Shown here: piece after piece, positions 33,869 through 42,570 of the stretch
Layout: each line of letters opens with the position of its first letter
Position numbering within the stretch: position 1 is the first letter of the stretch
Made by a program: the position numbers and the translations under genes
Notes under the pieces: generated by a model
What the model was told of the DNA's origin: nothing
Database searches by the model: none
What the model saw: only the letters and a program-made list of their open reading frames with translations
Assembly: GCA_024637255.1 (NCBI GenBank)
Contig: JAGXFO010000006.1
Coordinates: forward strand, 1-54,547
Reading direction: 5' to 3'
From: Sulfurovum sp.
GTDB lineage: Bacteria > Campylobacterota > Campylobacteria > Campylobacterales > Sulfurovaceae
DNA length: 54,547 nucleotides

Positions 33869-34638
33869 GTAGGTTTGGTTTCTGGCTCACAGGTATCACA
33901 GTTATCAGCACCTAGCATTTGAAGCAGTTCTATTTCACAAAAATGCTCTTGATTTCCGTGCGTATGGAAGGTATGCTGTTTGTCTGAAATATCATGATAG
34001 GAAAGTGTTTTGTTCACATGGGCTGCTTTATTAGCGTATTCCAGTATTACTGAAATGTCATGGCTCACCACAATAACAGTAACACTTTTGTTGAGCATTC
34101 TTAACAATTCATAAATACTTCTTTGTCCTGTGATATCTATACTGGAGGTTGGCTCATCAAGTATGAGAATACGAGGCTGACCACAAAGAGCCCGAGCTAT
34201 CATCACACGTTGGCGCTGCCCTCCTGAGAGTGAACCTATCTTAGTTTGGGCAAATTCTTGCATACCTACTTGCGCAAGGGCGCCCATGGCACAGAGTATT
34301 TCATCCTTTCCATAGCCAAAGAGAGGCCTGTTGCCTTCTATATGTCCCATCATCACTACCTCAATGACCTTTATGGGGAAATCTGTATTGATATTGGTGT
34401 TTTGAGGGACATAGCCTATCTCCTTGAGACTTACTGATGGCTCTTTACCCAGTATGGCAATAGAACCTTTTTTAATCGGGTTGATGCCAAGTATGAGTTT
34501 AAGCAATGTAGACTTACCACCACCATTGGGACCAATGATGGCTAAAAAATCTTTCTCTTCTACGCTTAGATTAATATCTTCTAAAATCATCTGCTTGTCA
34601 TAAGCAAAAGAGAGATCTTTTATATTTATGATAGACAT
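33850..34638 (-). CDS. znuC: ZnuC-like ABC zinc transporter ATPase
   Basis: The 262-residue product has Walker A GPNGGGKST (36-44), the signature LSGGQRQRV and Walker B ILILDEPTSS. A C-terminal tail carries extra His/Cys residues (HFCEIELL, CDTCEPE), possibly metal-sensing. It starts one base after the znuA stop and powers zinc import. Confidence 0.92.
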   Translation of the reverse strand: MSIINIKDLSFAYDKQMILEDINLSVEEKDFLAIIGPNGGGKSTLLKLILGINPIKKGSIAILGKEPSVSLKEIGYVPQNTNINTDFPIKVIEVVMMGHIEGNRPLFGYGKDEILCAMGALAQVGMQEFAQTKIGSLSGGQRQRVMIARALCGQPRILILDEPTSSIDITGQRSIYELLRMLNKSVTVIVVSHDISVILEYANKAAHVNKTLSYHDISDKQHTFHTHGNQEHFCEIELLQMLGADNCDTCEPETKPTWRPQP

Positions 34639-34639
34639 A

Positions 34640-35503
34640 TTAGTTTTTATTGGCGATGTTATTGGCGATATTTATGAGGTTTTCAGACCAATTTGGAGAC
34701 AGTGGACTTATTTTTATCACAGGTATCTGTAACTCTTTGGCGATAATAGTCGCTACAGCATCTGAAAACTCCGGCTGTGTAAATATGGCTTTCACACGCT
34801 CTTCTTTTGCCTCTTTCAGTAGGTGCATGAGCTCTTTAGGTTTAGGTTCTTTACCTTCTACTTCTACGGCAATCTGTTCCAAGTTATAGGCTTTGGAAAA
34901 ATAACCCCATGAAGGGTGAAATACCATAAACTTTCGTTCATTGCCTATGCCTAAAAGAATTTCTTTTATTTTTGCATCTGTTTCTTCTACGGTAAGCAAA
35001 AATGCATCAAGGTTGGCCTTGTAGTATCCTGTATGTTCAGGATCTTTCTTTGCCAGCGCTGCATAGATGTTTTTAGCGATGATTTTTACATTGGAAGGAG
35101 CAGTCCAAATGTGCGGATCATCGCCCTTATGTGCATGCTCACTATGATGAGTATCATGTCCGTCTTCTTCGTGCGCTTCAGGCATCCGAATTTTTGTAAC
35201 ATTATCTGCAAGATCTATAACCTGCATTTTAGGATTTAGGTTTTTAAATTTAGGAAGCCACGCATGCTCAAACTCTACACCTATAGCAAAGTAGAGATCT
35301 GCTTTAGAGATATCAACCATTTGTGAGGGTTTAGGCTCATAGTTGTGCGGCGAATTGCCCGGCTTTACCATGAGTGCAACATTTACTTTGTCTCCACCGA
35401 TAGCTTTCACAAAAGTTTGTTCAGGAAGAATACTAACTACAGTGTTGATATTTGAAAATATATAAGTAGTTGCGGCGAATAAGATAAGAGTAATTTTTTT
35501 CAT
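34640..35503 (-). CDS. znuA: ZnuA-like zinc-binding protein
   Basis: The 287-residue product has a signal peptide (MKKITLILFAATTYIFS). It is a cluster A-I solute-binding protein with ligand histidines in SPHNYEPKPSQ, and a His/Asp-rich loop (HEEDGHDTHHSEHAHKGDD, about 115-135) typical of zinc rather than manganese binders. TATAAT on the minus strand (35514-35509) ends five bases before the ATG with no ribosome binding site, so its mRNA may be leaderless. Confidence 0.92.
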   Translation of the reverse strand: MKKITLILFAATTYIFSNINTVVSILPEQTFVKAIGGDKVNVALMVKPGNSPHNYEPKPSQMVDISKADLYFAIGVEFEHAWLPKFKNLNPKMQVIDLADNVTKIRMPEAHEEDGHDTHHSEHAHKGDDPHIWTAPSNVKIIAKNIYAALAKKDPEHTGYYKANLDAFLLTVEETDAKIKEILLGIGNERKFMVFHPSWGYFSKAYNLEQIAVEVEGKEPKPKELMHLLKEAKEERVKAIFTQPEFSDAVATIIAKELQIPVIKISPLSPNWSENLINIANNIANKN

Positions 35504-35508
35504 AAGAC

Positions 35509-35514
35509 ATTATA
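35509..35514 (-). promoter_or_regulatory. -10 element of znuACB, leaderless configuration
   Basis: A perfect TATAAT separated by five bases (35504-35508) from the znuA ATG. Transcription should start at or within a base or two of the start codon. Confidence 0.55.
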
Positions 35515-35590
35515 GCCAAAGTGCGATTATGTACCACTGTTTTTAGTAAATATTTTAGTACGATTGTTATATATGAAGTAAAAAGTAATC

Positions 35591-35619
35591 TTATTGTGTT
35601 TATGAAAGTTTTTTATAAT
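35591..35619 (+). promoter_or_regulatory. Promoter for candidate regulatory RNA
   Basis: TTATTG (35591-35596), a 17-bp spacer and a perfect TATAAT (35614-35619) point rightward into a gene-free region. Start expected near 35626. Confidence 0.5.
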
Positions 35620-35625
35620 AACAGT

Positions 35626-35850
35626 CAAGAAGTAATGATCTCTGGCTTAACATGCATTTACAGATTTTATTAGATAACTTGGGTTGAAATTTATTAGAAG
35701 AAGCCACAAACAAGGAAAATGAAAAAATTGCTTCTTCTAAAAAAGTTGGGAGAAACGATACCGGGAACAAACAAGGAATTTTACAATTTTGGACAAGGAG
35801 TAAAAAGTTCCCAATATCGTTTGAAAGATTTACTCTTTCTTAAGTTTATT
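35626..35850 (+). ncRNA. Candidate structured sRNA with three ACAAGGA loop motifs
   Basis: No gene lies in 35504-35926. Stem 1: TTAGAAGAAGC (35694-35704) with GCTTCTTCTAA (35730-35740), 11 perfect pairs. Stem 2: AAACGATA plus GGGAAC (35753-35768) with GTTCCC plus TATCGTTT (35807-35822), 14 pairs and a 2x2 internal loop. Stem 3: GAAAGA with TCTTTC (35823-35839), possibly the terminator, followed by only a weak T-rich tail. ACAAGGA occurs at 35710, 35771 and 35793, always in a loop. That heptamer matches the core of the E. coli CsrA consensus (ACARGGA). A CsrA-sequestering RNA is the hypothesis. Exact ends are guesses. Confidence 0.45.
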
Positions 35851-35926
35851 ATAACCGCTTAGTATAAATCATTAGAAAACGTACAATTAACAAATGAATA
35901 ACATGTAGATAAATAAGCTAACTTGA

Positions 35927-36994
35927 TTAAAAAGATACACCCAATCCTGCTTCTTCAGAAAGTATTATTTCACTCTCATTAAAGATGACAGATGTGTCTA
36001 CAGGGTGCGAGGCAAGTAAACTCACTGCATCCAGATCAATCATCGTGATAACATCTGCTTTAGCCGACGCCACATGAACACCGGCGACAACACTTATAGG
36101 TCCCTCCAGCATACAGCCCATCATGCATTTGACACCGAACTCTCTTGAGAGATCGGCTAGCTCTAGGGCCTGCGTGATTCCTGCTGTTTTAGCTAACTTT
36201 ATATTCACATAATCTATGGCTTGCATTTCCAGCAGTCTTTTTGCATCTTTTAGGGTAAAAATACTTTCATCCGCCAACAGAGGAGTTTGCACCCTTTGTT
36301 TGATATATTTTAATCCCTCTATATCATCTGCCCTAACAGGCTGCTCTATAAACTCAGCGATAATACCTTTGTTTTCCAAAGCATGAAGAAGCGTGACAGA
36401 CTCTTTAGCGGTCCAGCCCTGGTTTGCATCAAGTCTAAGTCTTATGTTCTTGTCTAGGGCATCGTGTATAGCTACGACACGCGCTATATCTTTTTTCGGG
36501 TTGTCGCCTATTTTTATTTTAAGAGCATCATAACCTAAATGTACGGCATTAAGACTATCTGTTATCATTTTATCTATGCTGGCCATACTGATGGTTATGT
36601 CGGTATGGAAAGTAGTTTTAGATCCTCCCAGCATACGAAACAGTGGAAGCTTGAGTGATTTTGCCCTTAAGTCATACATGGCTATCTCTAAGGCAGACTT
36701 TGCAGTAGTGTTTTTAACTATAAATCGATGTATTGCATCTAAAATGGTATGGAAGTCGTCTATTTCTCTGCCTATAAGATGGGGCTTAATATATTCAATC
36801 GTAGCGACCATGGAGCCCATAGTCTCACCCGTTATCACAGGAGTAGGCGCACCTTCACCAAACCCACGTGAACCGTCATCACACTCAATAATGACTACGA
36901 GGTCTTCCAAGGCATCTACACGACGCAGTGAAGTAATGAAAGGGTTTTTAAGTGGAGCTTTTAGGATGTGGGTTGTGATGTTTGTTATTTTCAT
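35927..36994 (-). CDS. Dipeptide epimerase (enolase superfamily)
   Basis: The 355-residue product has an N-terminal capping domain and a barrel with the KxK motif ALKIKIGD (about 160-167), metal ligands LDANQGW, IEQPV and ADES, and the opposite-face lysine in IKLAKTAG. These fit L-Ala-D/L-Glu-type dipeptide epimerases used in murein peptide recycling, though the exact dipeptide cannot be read from sequence. TATAAT (37005-37000, minus) ends five bases before the ATG without a ribosome binding site. The DUF819 gene upstream on the same strand may move its substrate. Confidence 0.85.
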   Translation of the reverse strand: MKITNITTHILKAPLKNPFITSLRRVDALEDLVVIIECDDGSRGFGEGAPTPVITGETMGSMVATIEYIKPHLIGREIDDFHTILDAIHRFIVKNTTAKSALEIAMYDLRAKSLKLPLFRMLGGSKTTFHTDITISMASIDKMITDSLNAVHLGYDALKIKIGDNPKKDIARVVAIHDALDKNIRLRLDANQGWTAKESVTLLHALENKGIIAEFIEQPVRADDIEGLKYIKQRVQTPLLADESIFTLKDAKRLLEMQAIDYVNIKLAKTAGITQALELADLSREFGVKCMMGCMLEGPISVVAGVHVASAKADVITMIDLDAVSLLASHPVDTSVIFNESEIILSEEAGLGVSF

Positions 36995-37005
36995 AAGATA
37001 TTATA

Positions 37006-37199
37006 TCAAAGTAGGATTTGTTTATCTAGATAGGGCAATGAAAAGATGATATTCAGCACTTCAACAAAAAGGACACTGATGGCATATATCAAAGCTACAG
37101 ACGGTACAGTTTTTTTGTAAAACCCTCTGAGAGTTTCATCGATGTAGTTCCCACAACCTCTAAAATAATTGCAAATAACAGATAGAGCCAGCCTTGTAT
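37006..37199 (-). pseudogene. Relic of an SMR (EmrE/SugE-like) multidrug transporter
   Basis: One minus-strand frame reads QGWLYLLFAIILEVVGTT and SMKLSEGF, the first TM helix of small multidrug resistance proteins with the membrane Glu (LEVVGT). It reaches a TAG soon after; another frame continues KKTVPSVALIYAIS, matching the second helix, then diverges and stops at 37006. The codon where ATG is expected is ATA (37197-37199). About half the gene is missing. Lost start, frameshift and truncation show it is dead. Confidence 0.7.
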
Positions 37200-37285
37200 T
37201 TTTGTCTCTTTGTTTTATTATCTACGCTTTAAACTCGTTCTTGTTGTCCCAGAAATTTCTAAATAATTAAGGGAATTTTGTACCA

Positions 37286-38452
37286 TCAAACCCCAGCGAT
37301 CACCTTCAGAACCTTCCCAACCATCAAGCCCCCAAAGGTACCAATGATGTACCCCATCATCGCCATGAGTACGCCTATGGGGATGAGAGCTTTGGAGTAG
37401 GCTGAGGCCAGAATGGGAGCGGAGGATACGCCGCCTATGTTTGCCAGTGAAGCTACGCTTATGCTGAAGAGGTCAAGTTTAAAGAGTTTAGCGAAAAATA
37501 CCATGATGAGAGCATGTATAGTGATGACTGCAAAGCCAGCCAGTATGTAAAGTGGTGCTTGGGTGAGTTCTGTGAAATTGGCGCGGCTTGCTATGAGTGC
37601 TACTATGAGGTAAAGCATAATGTTTGCCAGTTCAGAACTGCCAGAGACTTTTGCCAGTGGTGTCATGGCAAAGAGTATACCTGCAAGTGTTGCGATGATG
37701 ACTACCCATGTGCTATCTGTGAGAAAGGACGTTGTAGGCAAAAAAGCCGATAGGTACTGTGCCAATGCAGAGACGAAGAGAGCAATGCCTAGCAGAAAAA
37801 AGAGAGAAGTGAAGTCCATAGGTTTCTTATTCTCTTCTTTTAGGGAAAGTTTTACTCCTACTTCATCTATGACAGAGATGTCTGCTTTGCTCCAGAGGTT
37901 GAACTTTTTGGCAAAGGGAACTAAGGCCAAGAGTATCATAACCCAGATGGCGTAGTCTACAGAGTCTATGAGTAGGGTGTAGCCCATGGCAGCATCAGGT
38001 AAATTGAGTGCACCTTGTATGGCCACCATGTTGCCTGCACCTCCCATCCATGAGCCTGAAAGTGCGGCAAAAGGTTTCCATGACTCTGGACCAAAGGCAG
38101 AGTGAAAGAGTGCGAACATGCCTATGAACCCAAGGGCAATGCTCACAGAAGCCAAAAAGAAAGTAAGAAGCATCTTTTTACCCAGTTTGACAATTTCTCT
38201 CATATCTGCCAAGAGCAACATGAGAAATATCATGGCAGGGAGCAGGTTTGACTTTAGTGCTTGATAGGTCACAGTAACTGACTCTGTCTTTTGCCAAAAA
38301 CCAAAAGTGGACAAGAGCATCACAAGAAAATAAATAATAACGATGGCAGGAAGATACTCAAATACTTTGGCTTGTGTTTTTCTCTCAATAAAGACAATAG
38401 ATGCCGATAGCATCGTAAGTACCGCCAAATATGTAAATCCGTTCTCTATCAT
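37286..38452 (-). CDS. DUF819-family membrane protein
   Basis: The 388-residue product has about eleven TM segments and a conserved glycine-rich LSGSWMGGAGNMVAIQ (about 131-146), typical of the DUF819 (YjcL-like) family, whose transport function is unproven. On the same strand as, and upstream of, the dipeptide epimerase, it may import or export dipeptides. The SMR relic lies between them. Confidence 0.8.
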   Translation of the reverse strand: MIENGFTYLAVLTMLSASIVFIERKTQAKVFEYLPAIVIIYFLVMLLSTFGFWQKTESVTVTYQALKSNLLPAMIFLMLLLADMREIVKLGKKMLLTFFLASVSIALGFIGMFALFHSAFGPESWKPFAALSGSWMGGAGNMVAIQGALNLPDAAMGYTLLIDSVDYAIWVMILLALVPFAKKFNLWSKADISVIDEVGVKLSLKEENKKPMDFTSLFFLLGIALFVSALAQYLSAFLPTTSFLTDSTWVVIIATLAGILFAMTPLAKVSGSSELANIMLYLIVALIASRANFTELTQAPLYILAGFAVITIHALIMVFFAKLFKLDLFSISVASLANIGGVSSAPILASAYSKALIPIGVLMAMMGYIIGTFGGLMVGKVLKVIAGV

Positions 38453-38593
38453 CTTATTCCTTATATTATAAAATATTTATAAAACCGCTACCAATATTAT
38501 AGCAAATACACACGATAATAGATATGATATTTAAAAATGATTAACCTAACTTTTTGATAATTTTTTATCAATCCAACAAATAAGGAATACACC

Positions 38594-38712
38594 ATGTTTA
38601 AGAAAAAAATTTCGGTTTTCATTTTGCCTTTTATCGCAATAGGTATATTGCAAGCAAAAAGGCAGAACAGCCCCCTATGCAAACACAGCAACATTACTTT
38701 GGCATGATGTAA
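38594..38712 (+). pseudogene. Frameshifted small secreted protein relic
   Basis: ATG at 38594 with AAGGA 7-8 bases upstream starts a clear signal peptide (MFKKKISVFILPFIAIGILQA). The frame then reads on to a stop as an ordinary-looking tail, while the next frame from the A5 run at 38656-38660 reads KAEQPPMQTQQHYFGMM, more like a mature secreted domain, before TAA at 38710. A one-base slip in the A run would explain it. The remainder of 38453-38846 shows no other gene. Confidence 0.35.
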
Positions 38713-38846
38713 CGTAGCCAAACCTTGCCAGGTAATATCGTAAGTCATTATGTGAATTTAATACAATATTTCCTAGATGCACGGTTCTGTATTTTTCAAA
38801 TTTTTAGTTTGAGTGGCTCGTACTATGTTATAATCAACCAACAAGA

Positions 38847-40278
38847 GTGATAAACATACAGGAGTTTCCCATCGACTTTACGCCTTTACAAATTTTGCTT
38901 ACCTATTTCTTAGTATTGGTTGCAGGAATTCTTGTTTTTTCCGCTGTGGGTCATATACTTTATCAGAAACGTTCACCGACCAGTATGATATCATGGATGC
39001 TGTCTATTTTCTTTTTACCCTACATCGTCGCGCCTTTATATTTTCTCATCGGCATACGTAAGCGTGAACCAAAACATAAAAAAGATTATGTAACTTTTGA
39101 TGATATCTGTGAAACTACTTCTTATGAATTAGAAGATCCTCATCATGTTCTGCAAAGCCTCCTCCAAAAAAATGGTATACCGCCCGCAACAAAAGGCAAT
39201 ACGTTTGAACTTATCACTGATGCTACAGAAGCCTACAATCGAATGCTTAAGGAAATCAACAATGCAAAGTACAGTATAGATATCTGCACCTATATTTTCA
39301 AATTTGACAAAATGACCAAAGTGCTTGTAGAGGCATTGGCCAGAAGAGCAGAAGAGGGCATTAAAGTGCGGCTTCTTATGGATTTAGTGGGCTCTCTTGG
39401 CGCCAGCTTTAATCAAAAAGGGTTTAAAGCTCTAAAGAATGCGGGCGGAGAAGTCGCATTTTTCACACCTATACTCAAAAGACCATTTCAAAACTATGTC
39501 AATCTCAGAAATCATCGTAAAATCTATCTCTTCGATCAAAATACACTACTAAGCGGTGGTATGAACCTTAGTGATGAATACATGGGAGAGGCGGACGGAA
39601 GCAAGCGATGGGGAGACCTTCTTTATTGTCTAAAGGGGCCCTCGGTTTATCATTTTTATCATATTTTCCATAATGACTGGATTTATGCCACAAAAGAAGA
39701 AGAGAAGGTTGTACTCAAATGTGTAAAAGAATATAAGGGTGAGAGTACTGTGCAGGTTGTACCTTCAGGCCCTGATATTTTAAGGGATGCACTGTATGAA
39801 TCACTTTTGAATGCTATATATAATGCAAAAGAGCGCATCTGGATTGTAACTCCTTATTTTATTCCAGATGAAAATATGGTGCAGGCATTGGTGATTGCCC
39901 ATCATAAAGGGGTTGATGTAAAGCTGATTACTCCTAAAAAATCTGACCATTTTCTCGCAGACATGGGAAGAAGTTCTTATATGCGAGAACTTGACGAGAT
40001 AGGAGCCGATGTTATCTTGTATGAAGGTGAAATGCTTCATGCCAAAGCTATATTGTTTGATAATTTGGGGGGGTATGGTGGGGTCGGTAAATTTTGACAA
40101 CCGTAGTCTTTTTCTTAACTATGAAGTGGTGACTTTTGTCTACTCTGAAGAGTTTATACAAAGTATAGAAACATGGATGAAAGGATTAATGCTGCACTCA
40201 AACAGAGGGATGACAAAACCCTCCAAACTTCGTGAAGCAGTTGAAAATATAATGAAAGTGTTTGCTCCGTTACTCTAA
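38847..40278 (+). pseudogene. cls: Cardiolipin synthase, frameshifted at a G7 tract
   Basis: The first frame (from GTG 38847 to 40097) has two N-terminal TM helices, a PLDc_N region and the first HKD motif HRKIYLFD. It enters the second motif as HAKAILFDNLGG, then leaves frame at seven Gs (40067-40073) and stops. The other frame continues MVGSVNFDNRSLFLNYE to 40278. With six Gs the gene would be intact at about 476 residues, the family length. The enzyme joins two phosphatidylglycerols into cardiolipin at the membrane. The break could be a true mutation, phase variation or a homopolymer sequencing error. The start is also unclear: a strong CAGGAG (38860-38865) precedes an ATC at 38871. Confidence 0.85.
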
Positions 40279-40282
40279 GCTT

Positions 40283-41554
40283 CTACTTTTTTTTAACTTC
40301 TTCTTGTTTTTTCTTTTTGTGCGCGGCGTAAGTGTATTTTCTTATTTTATCGTAATCTATTTTACCTTTTTTCTCACTCAACTTCTTTTTTATCTGCCGT
40401 TTTTGTCTAGGCTGTTTGTCGGTGAGTTCAAAACCCTCATAGGAGTCTCTTTTAATGTTAAGCTTTAAATGTTTTTCCATTTTTGTAAAAAAATCATAAT
40501 CATGTATGGTCAAAAGTGAAATAACAGAGCCTTTATGGTTTGCCCGTCCTGTTCTTCCTACTCTGTGCGTAAATTCATCGGTTCCCTCAGGCATGTCATA
40601 GTTTATGACCATATCAAGTTCTTTGATATCTATACCTCGTGCAGCGATATCGGTTGCTACCAAGACTTGTGTTTTTCCACTCTTTAATAATGCCAAAGAT
40701 TTTGCTCTAGCGCCCCTGTTGATATCTCCGTGTATAATGGAAGTACGAATGTGTTGTGATTTAAGATACTCATATATTTTGTTTGCAGATTCTTTGGTGC
40801 TGGCAAATAAAAGTACTTGTTCTATGCCCAACTCTTCTATGAGTTTGACAACAAGTTCATTTTTTCTTTTTTTATCTACTTTGTAGGCACGATGTGCAAT
40901 AAAGTCTACCACGTCACGTCGGTTACTCACTTCAACAATGGCTGCATCATGCATAAATTCTTTAGCCAATCTTTTGATGTTCTGTGAAATGGTGGCAGAA
41001 AACATCATCATTTGTCTAGGCTGTTTACAATGTTTCAGTATGGCTTTTATTTCATTCAAAAAACCCAGCTCCAACATAGTATCTGCCTCATCCAGTATGA
41101 CCGTATTGATGTGTTCAAGGTTTATTTTTTTTTCATCTATGAAATTTTGCAGACGTCCAGGTGTTGCTACCACAATGTCAGCACCCTGAGACAGTCTTGC
41201 CAGTTGTGTACTTTTTGGTATACCGCCTTGTATCTTGACATTCTTAATATCAAGATATTTACTGAGCTCAGAGATGGTACGCGAAACTTGATCAACCAGT
41301 TCAATGGTGGGCACGATGATAAGTGCTCTTAAAACCTTTTCGTCTTTTTTTACTATTTTTTGCAGTTTATTAAGCAGGGGAAGCACATAGGCAACGGTTT
41401 TTCCCGTACCAGATTTTGATGCACCCAGCACATCCAATCCTTTCATAGCAACAGGTATAACTTTATTTTGTATAGCAGTAGTCTGTTCATACTTCATATG
41501 CTCTATGGCTTTTAAGATATCGGGATGTAAATTTAATTTTTCAAATGCTTTGAT
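40283..41554 (-). CDS. DEAD-box RNA helicase with apparent ATC start
   Basis: The first in-frame ATG (41497) would cut off the Q motif. Frame upstream reads FEKLNLHPDILKAIEHMKYEQTTAIQ with no stop, back to ATC at 41554, which has AAGGA six bases before it. From there 423 residues include the Q motif, GASKSGTGKT, VLDEADTM, FSATIS and HRVGRTGRA. The C-terminal tail is very basic (KKKKQEEVKKK). It unwinds RNA. ASKSGTGKT in place of AQTGTGKT is a small deviation. Confidence 0.85.
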   Translation of the reverse strand: MKAFEKLNLHPDILKAIEHMKYEQTTAIQNKVIPVAMKGLDVLGASKSGTGKTVAYVLPLLNKLQKIVKKDEKVLRALIIVPTIELVDQVSRTISELSKYLDIKNVKIQGGIPKSTQLARLSQGADIVVATPGRLQNFIDEKKINLEHINTVILDEADTMLELGFLNEIKAILKHCKQPRQMMMFSATISQNIKRLAKEFMHDAAIVEVSNRRDVVDFIAHRAYKVDKKRKNELVVKLIEELGIEQVLLFASTKESANKIYEYLKSQHIRTSIIHGDINRGARAKSLALLKSGKTQVLVATDIAARGIDIKELDMVINYDMPEGTDEFTHRVGRTGRANHKGSVISLLTIHDYDFFTKMEKHLKLNIKRDSYEGFELTDKQPRQKRQIKKKLSEKKGKIDYDKIRKYTYAAHKKKKQEEVKKK

Positions 41555-41576
41555 GGTGTTTCCTTGGTGACTATTG

Positions 41577-41618
41577 ACAACGTAGTTTTTTGGGCAAAGC
41601 CAAAAAAAACTACGTTGT
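41577..41618. repeat. Long inverted repeat between pseudouridine synthase and helicase genes
   Basis: Arms ACAACGTAG plus T-run plus GG (41577-41593) and CC plus A-run plus ACTACGTTGT (41600-41618) pair over about 17 bp, with a 2-base bulge in the A run. It lies 64 bp past the pseudouridine synthase stop. Probably a terminator or a small mobile palindrome. Confidence 0.5.
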
Positions 41619-41681
41619 TGCTACGATTACTTCAATAGTAGACATATATGACTAGCCATATTTTATGTGTATTATAGCGTA

Positions 41682-42539
41682 TTAGTCCATAAGCGCATAA
41701 AAGTCTCGCGGGGCATCCACTTCGAAAGTTAAAGTTTTTTTGCTTACAGGGTGAATAATACTTAATTTTTTTGCATGAAGCCCCATTTTTTCACCTTTAG
41801 TGCCATAACGCTCATCACCGATGATACTGTGTCCAAGCCATGCCATATGTGCACGTATCTGATGCTGTCTTCCTGTTTCAATGCTTACTTCGAGCAATGA
41901 TATGGTTGTACCGTTCTGTTTAACCGTATAGTGCGTGATGGTGCTTTTGGCTTCAGGATGTTTTCCTACATGCATGCGGTATTCTCTGTCATCAAGTCTT
42001 AAAGGCTGGCTGATGGTTCCTGTCTTCTCCTTGGGAGAACCTTCCACTATAGCAAGGTAGATCTTTTGTGATACTCCCCATTTGTCCATAATCGCTTCTC
42101 TCATCTCTTTTGAAGTGGCAAAAAGTAAAATGCCAGATGTGTCCCTATCGAGTCTATGCACAGGCCAAAGTTTTATTTGGTTTTTCCCGCGCGAAAGCTG
42201 ATTTCTCAATATAGCAAGGGCATGCTGTTTATTTTCAGCCGCGTTTCCTACGGATAAAAGACCCGCAGGTTTATTGATAGCAATGATCTCTTTATCCTGA
42301 TAGATGATCTCTAATTTTTCCAATAACAGTTCCTGTGTCGAAGCCCTTTTGGTCACACCCACCTCTACCACATCACCCGCATATAAAACAAAATCATGCT
42401 TTGTAGCTATTTCACCGTTTACTGCAATGCTTGAGCCCTGCAAACGCTGCTTTATGGTTTTTTTAGACCAGCCGGGCAGCGCAGCAAAAAGAAACTCTAA
42501 GAGCTTGGCACTTTGCTGTATATTAAACTTTTCTGACAT
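41682..42539 (-). CDS. RluA-family 23S rRNA pseudouridine synthase
   Basis: The 285-residue product has an N-terminal S4-like RNA-binding domain (about 15-75) and a catalytic domain with PVHRLDRDTSGILL containing the essential Asp, plus GRQHQIRAHMAWLG. Layout fits RluC/RluD-type enzymes; the modified uridine is not predictable. GAAAGGAC lies before the ATG. Confidence 0.9.
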   Translation of the reverse strand: MSEKFNIQQSAKLLEFLFAALPGWSKKTIKQRLQGSSIAVNGEIATKHDFVLYAGDVVEVGVTKRASTQELLLEKLEIIYQDKEIIAINKPAGLLSVGNAAENKQHALAILRNQLSRGKNQIKLWPVHRLDRDTSGILLFATSKEMREAIMDKWGVSQKIYLAIVEGSPKEKTGTISQPLRLDDREYRMHVGKHPEAKSTITHYTVKQNGTTISLLEVSIETGRQHQIRAHMAWLGHSIIGDERYGTKGEKMGLHAKKLSIIHPVSKKTLTFEVDAPRDFYALMD

Positions 42540-42570
42540 ATATTATTGTCCTTTCGCGTCTGAACACACT

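Noticed and set aside
38497..38748. 83-codon minus-strand frame
   Set aside because: No ribosome site or family features, and it is antisense to a clear signal-peptide-coding stretch.
40009..40278. Separate gene after cls
   Set aside because: Its frame is the direct continuation of the second HKD motif and PLD C terminus; it is the other half of the frameshifted cls.
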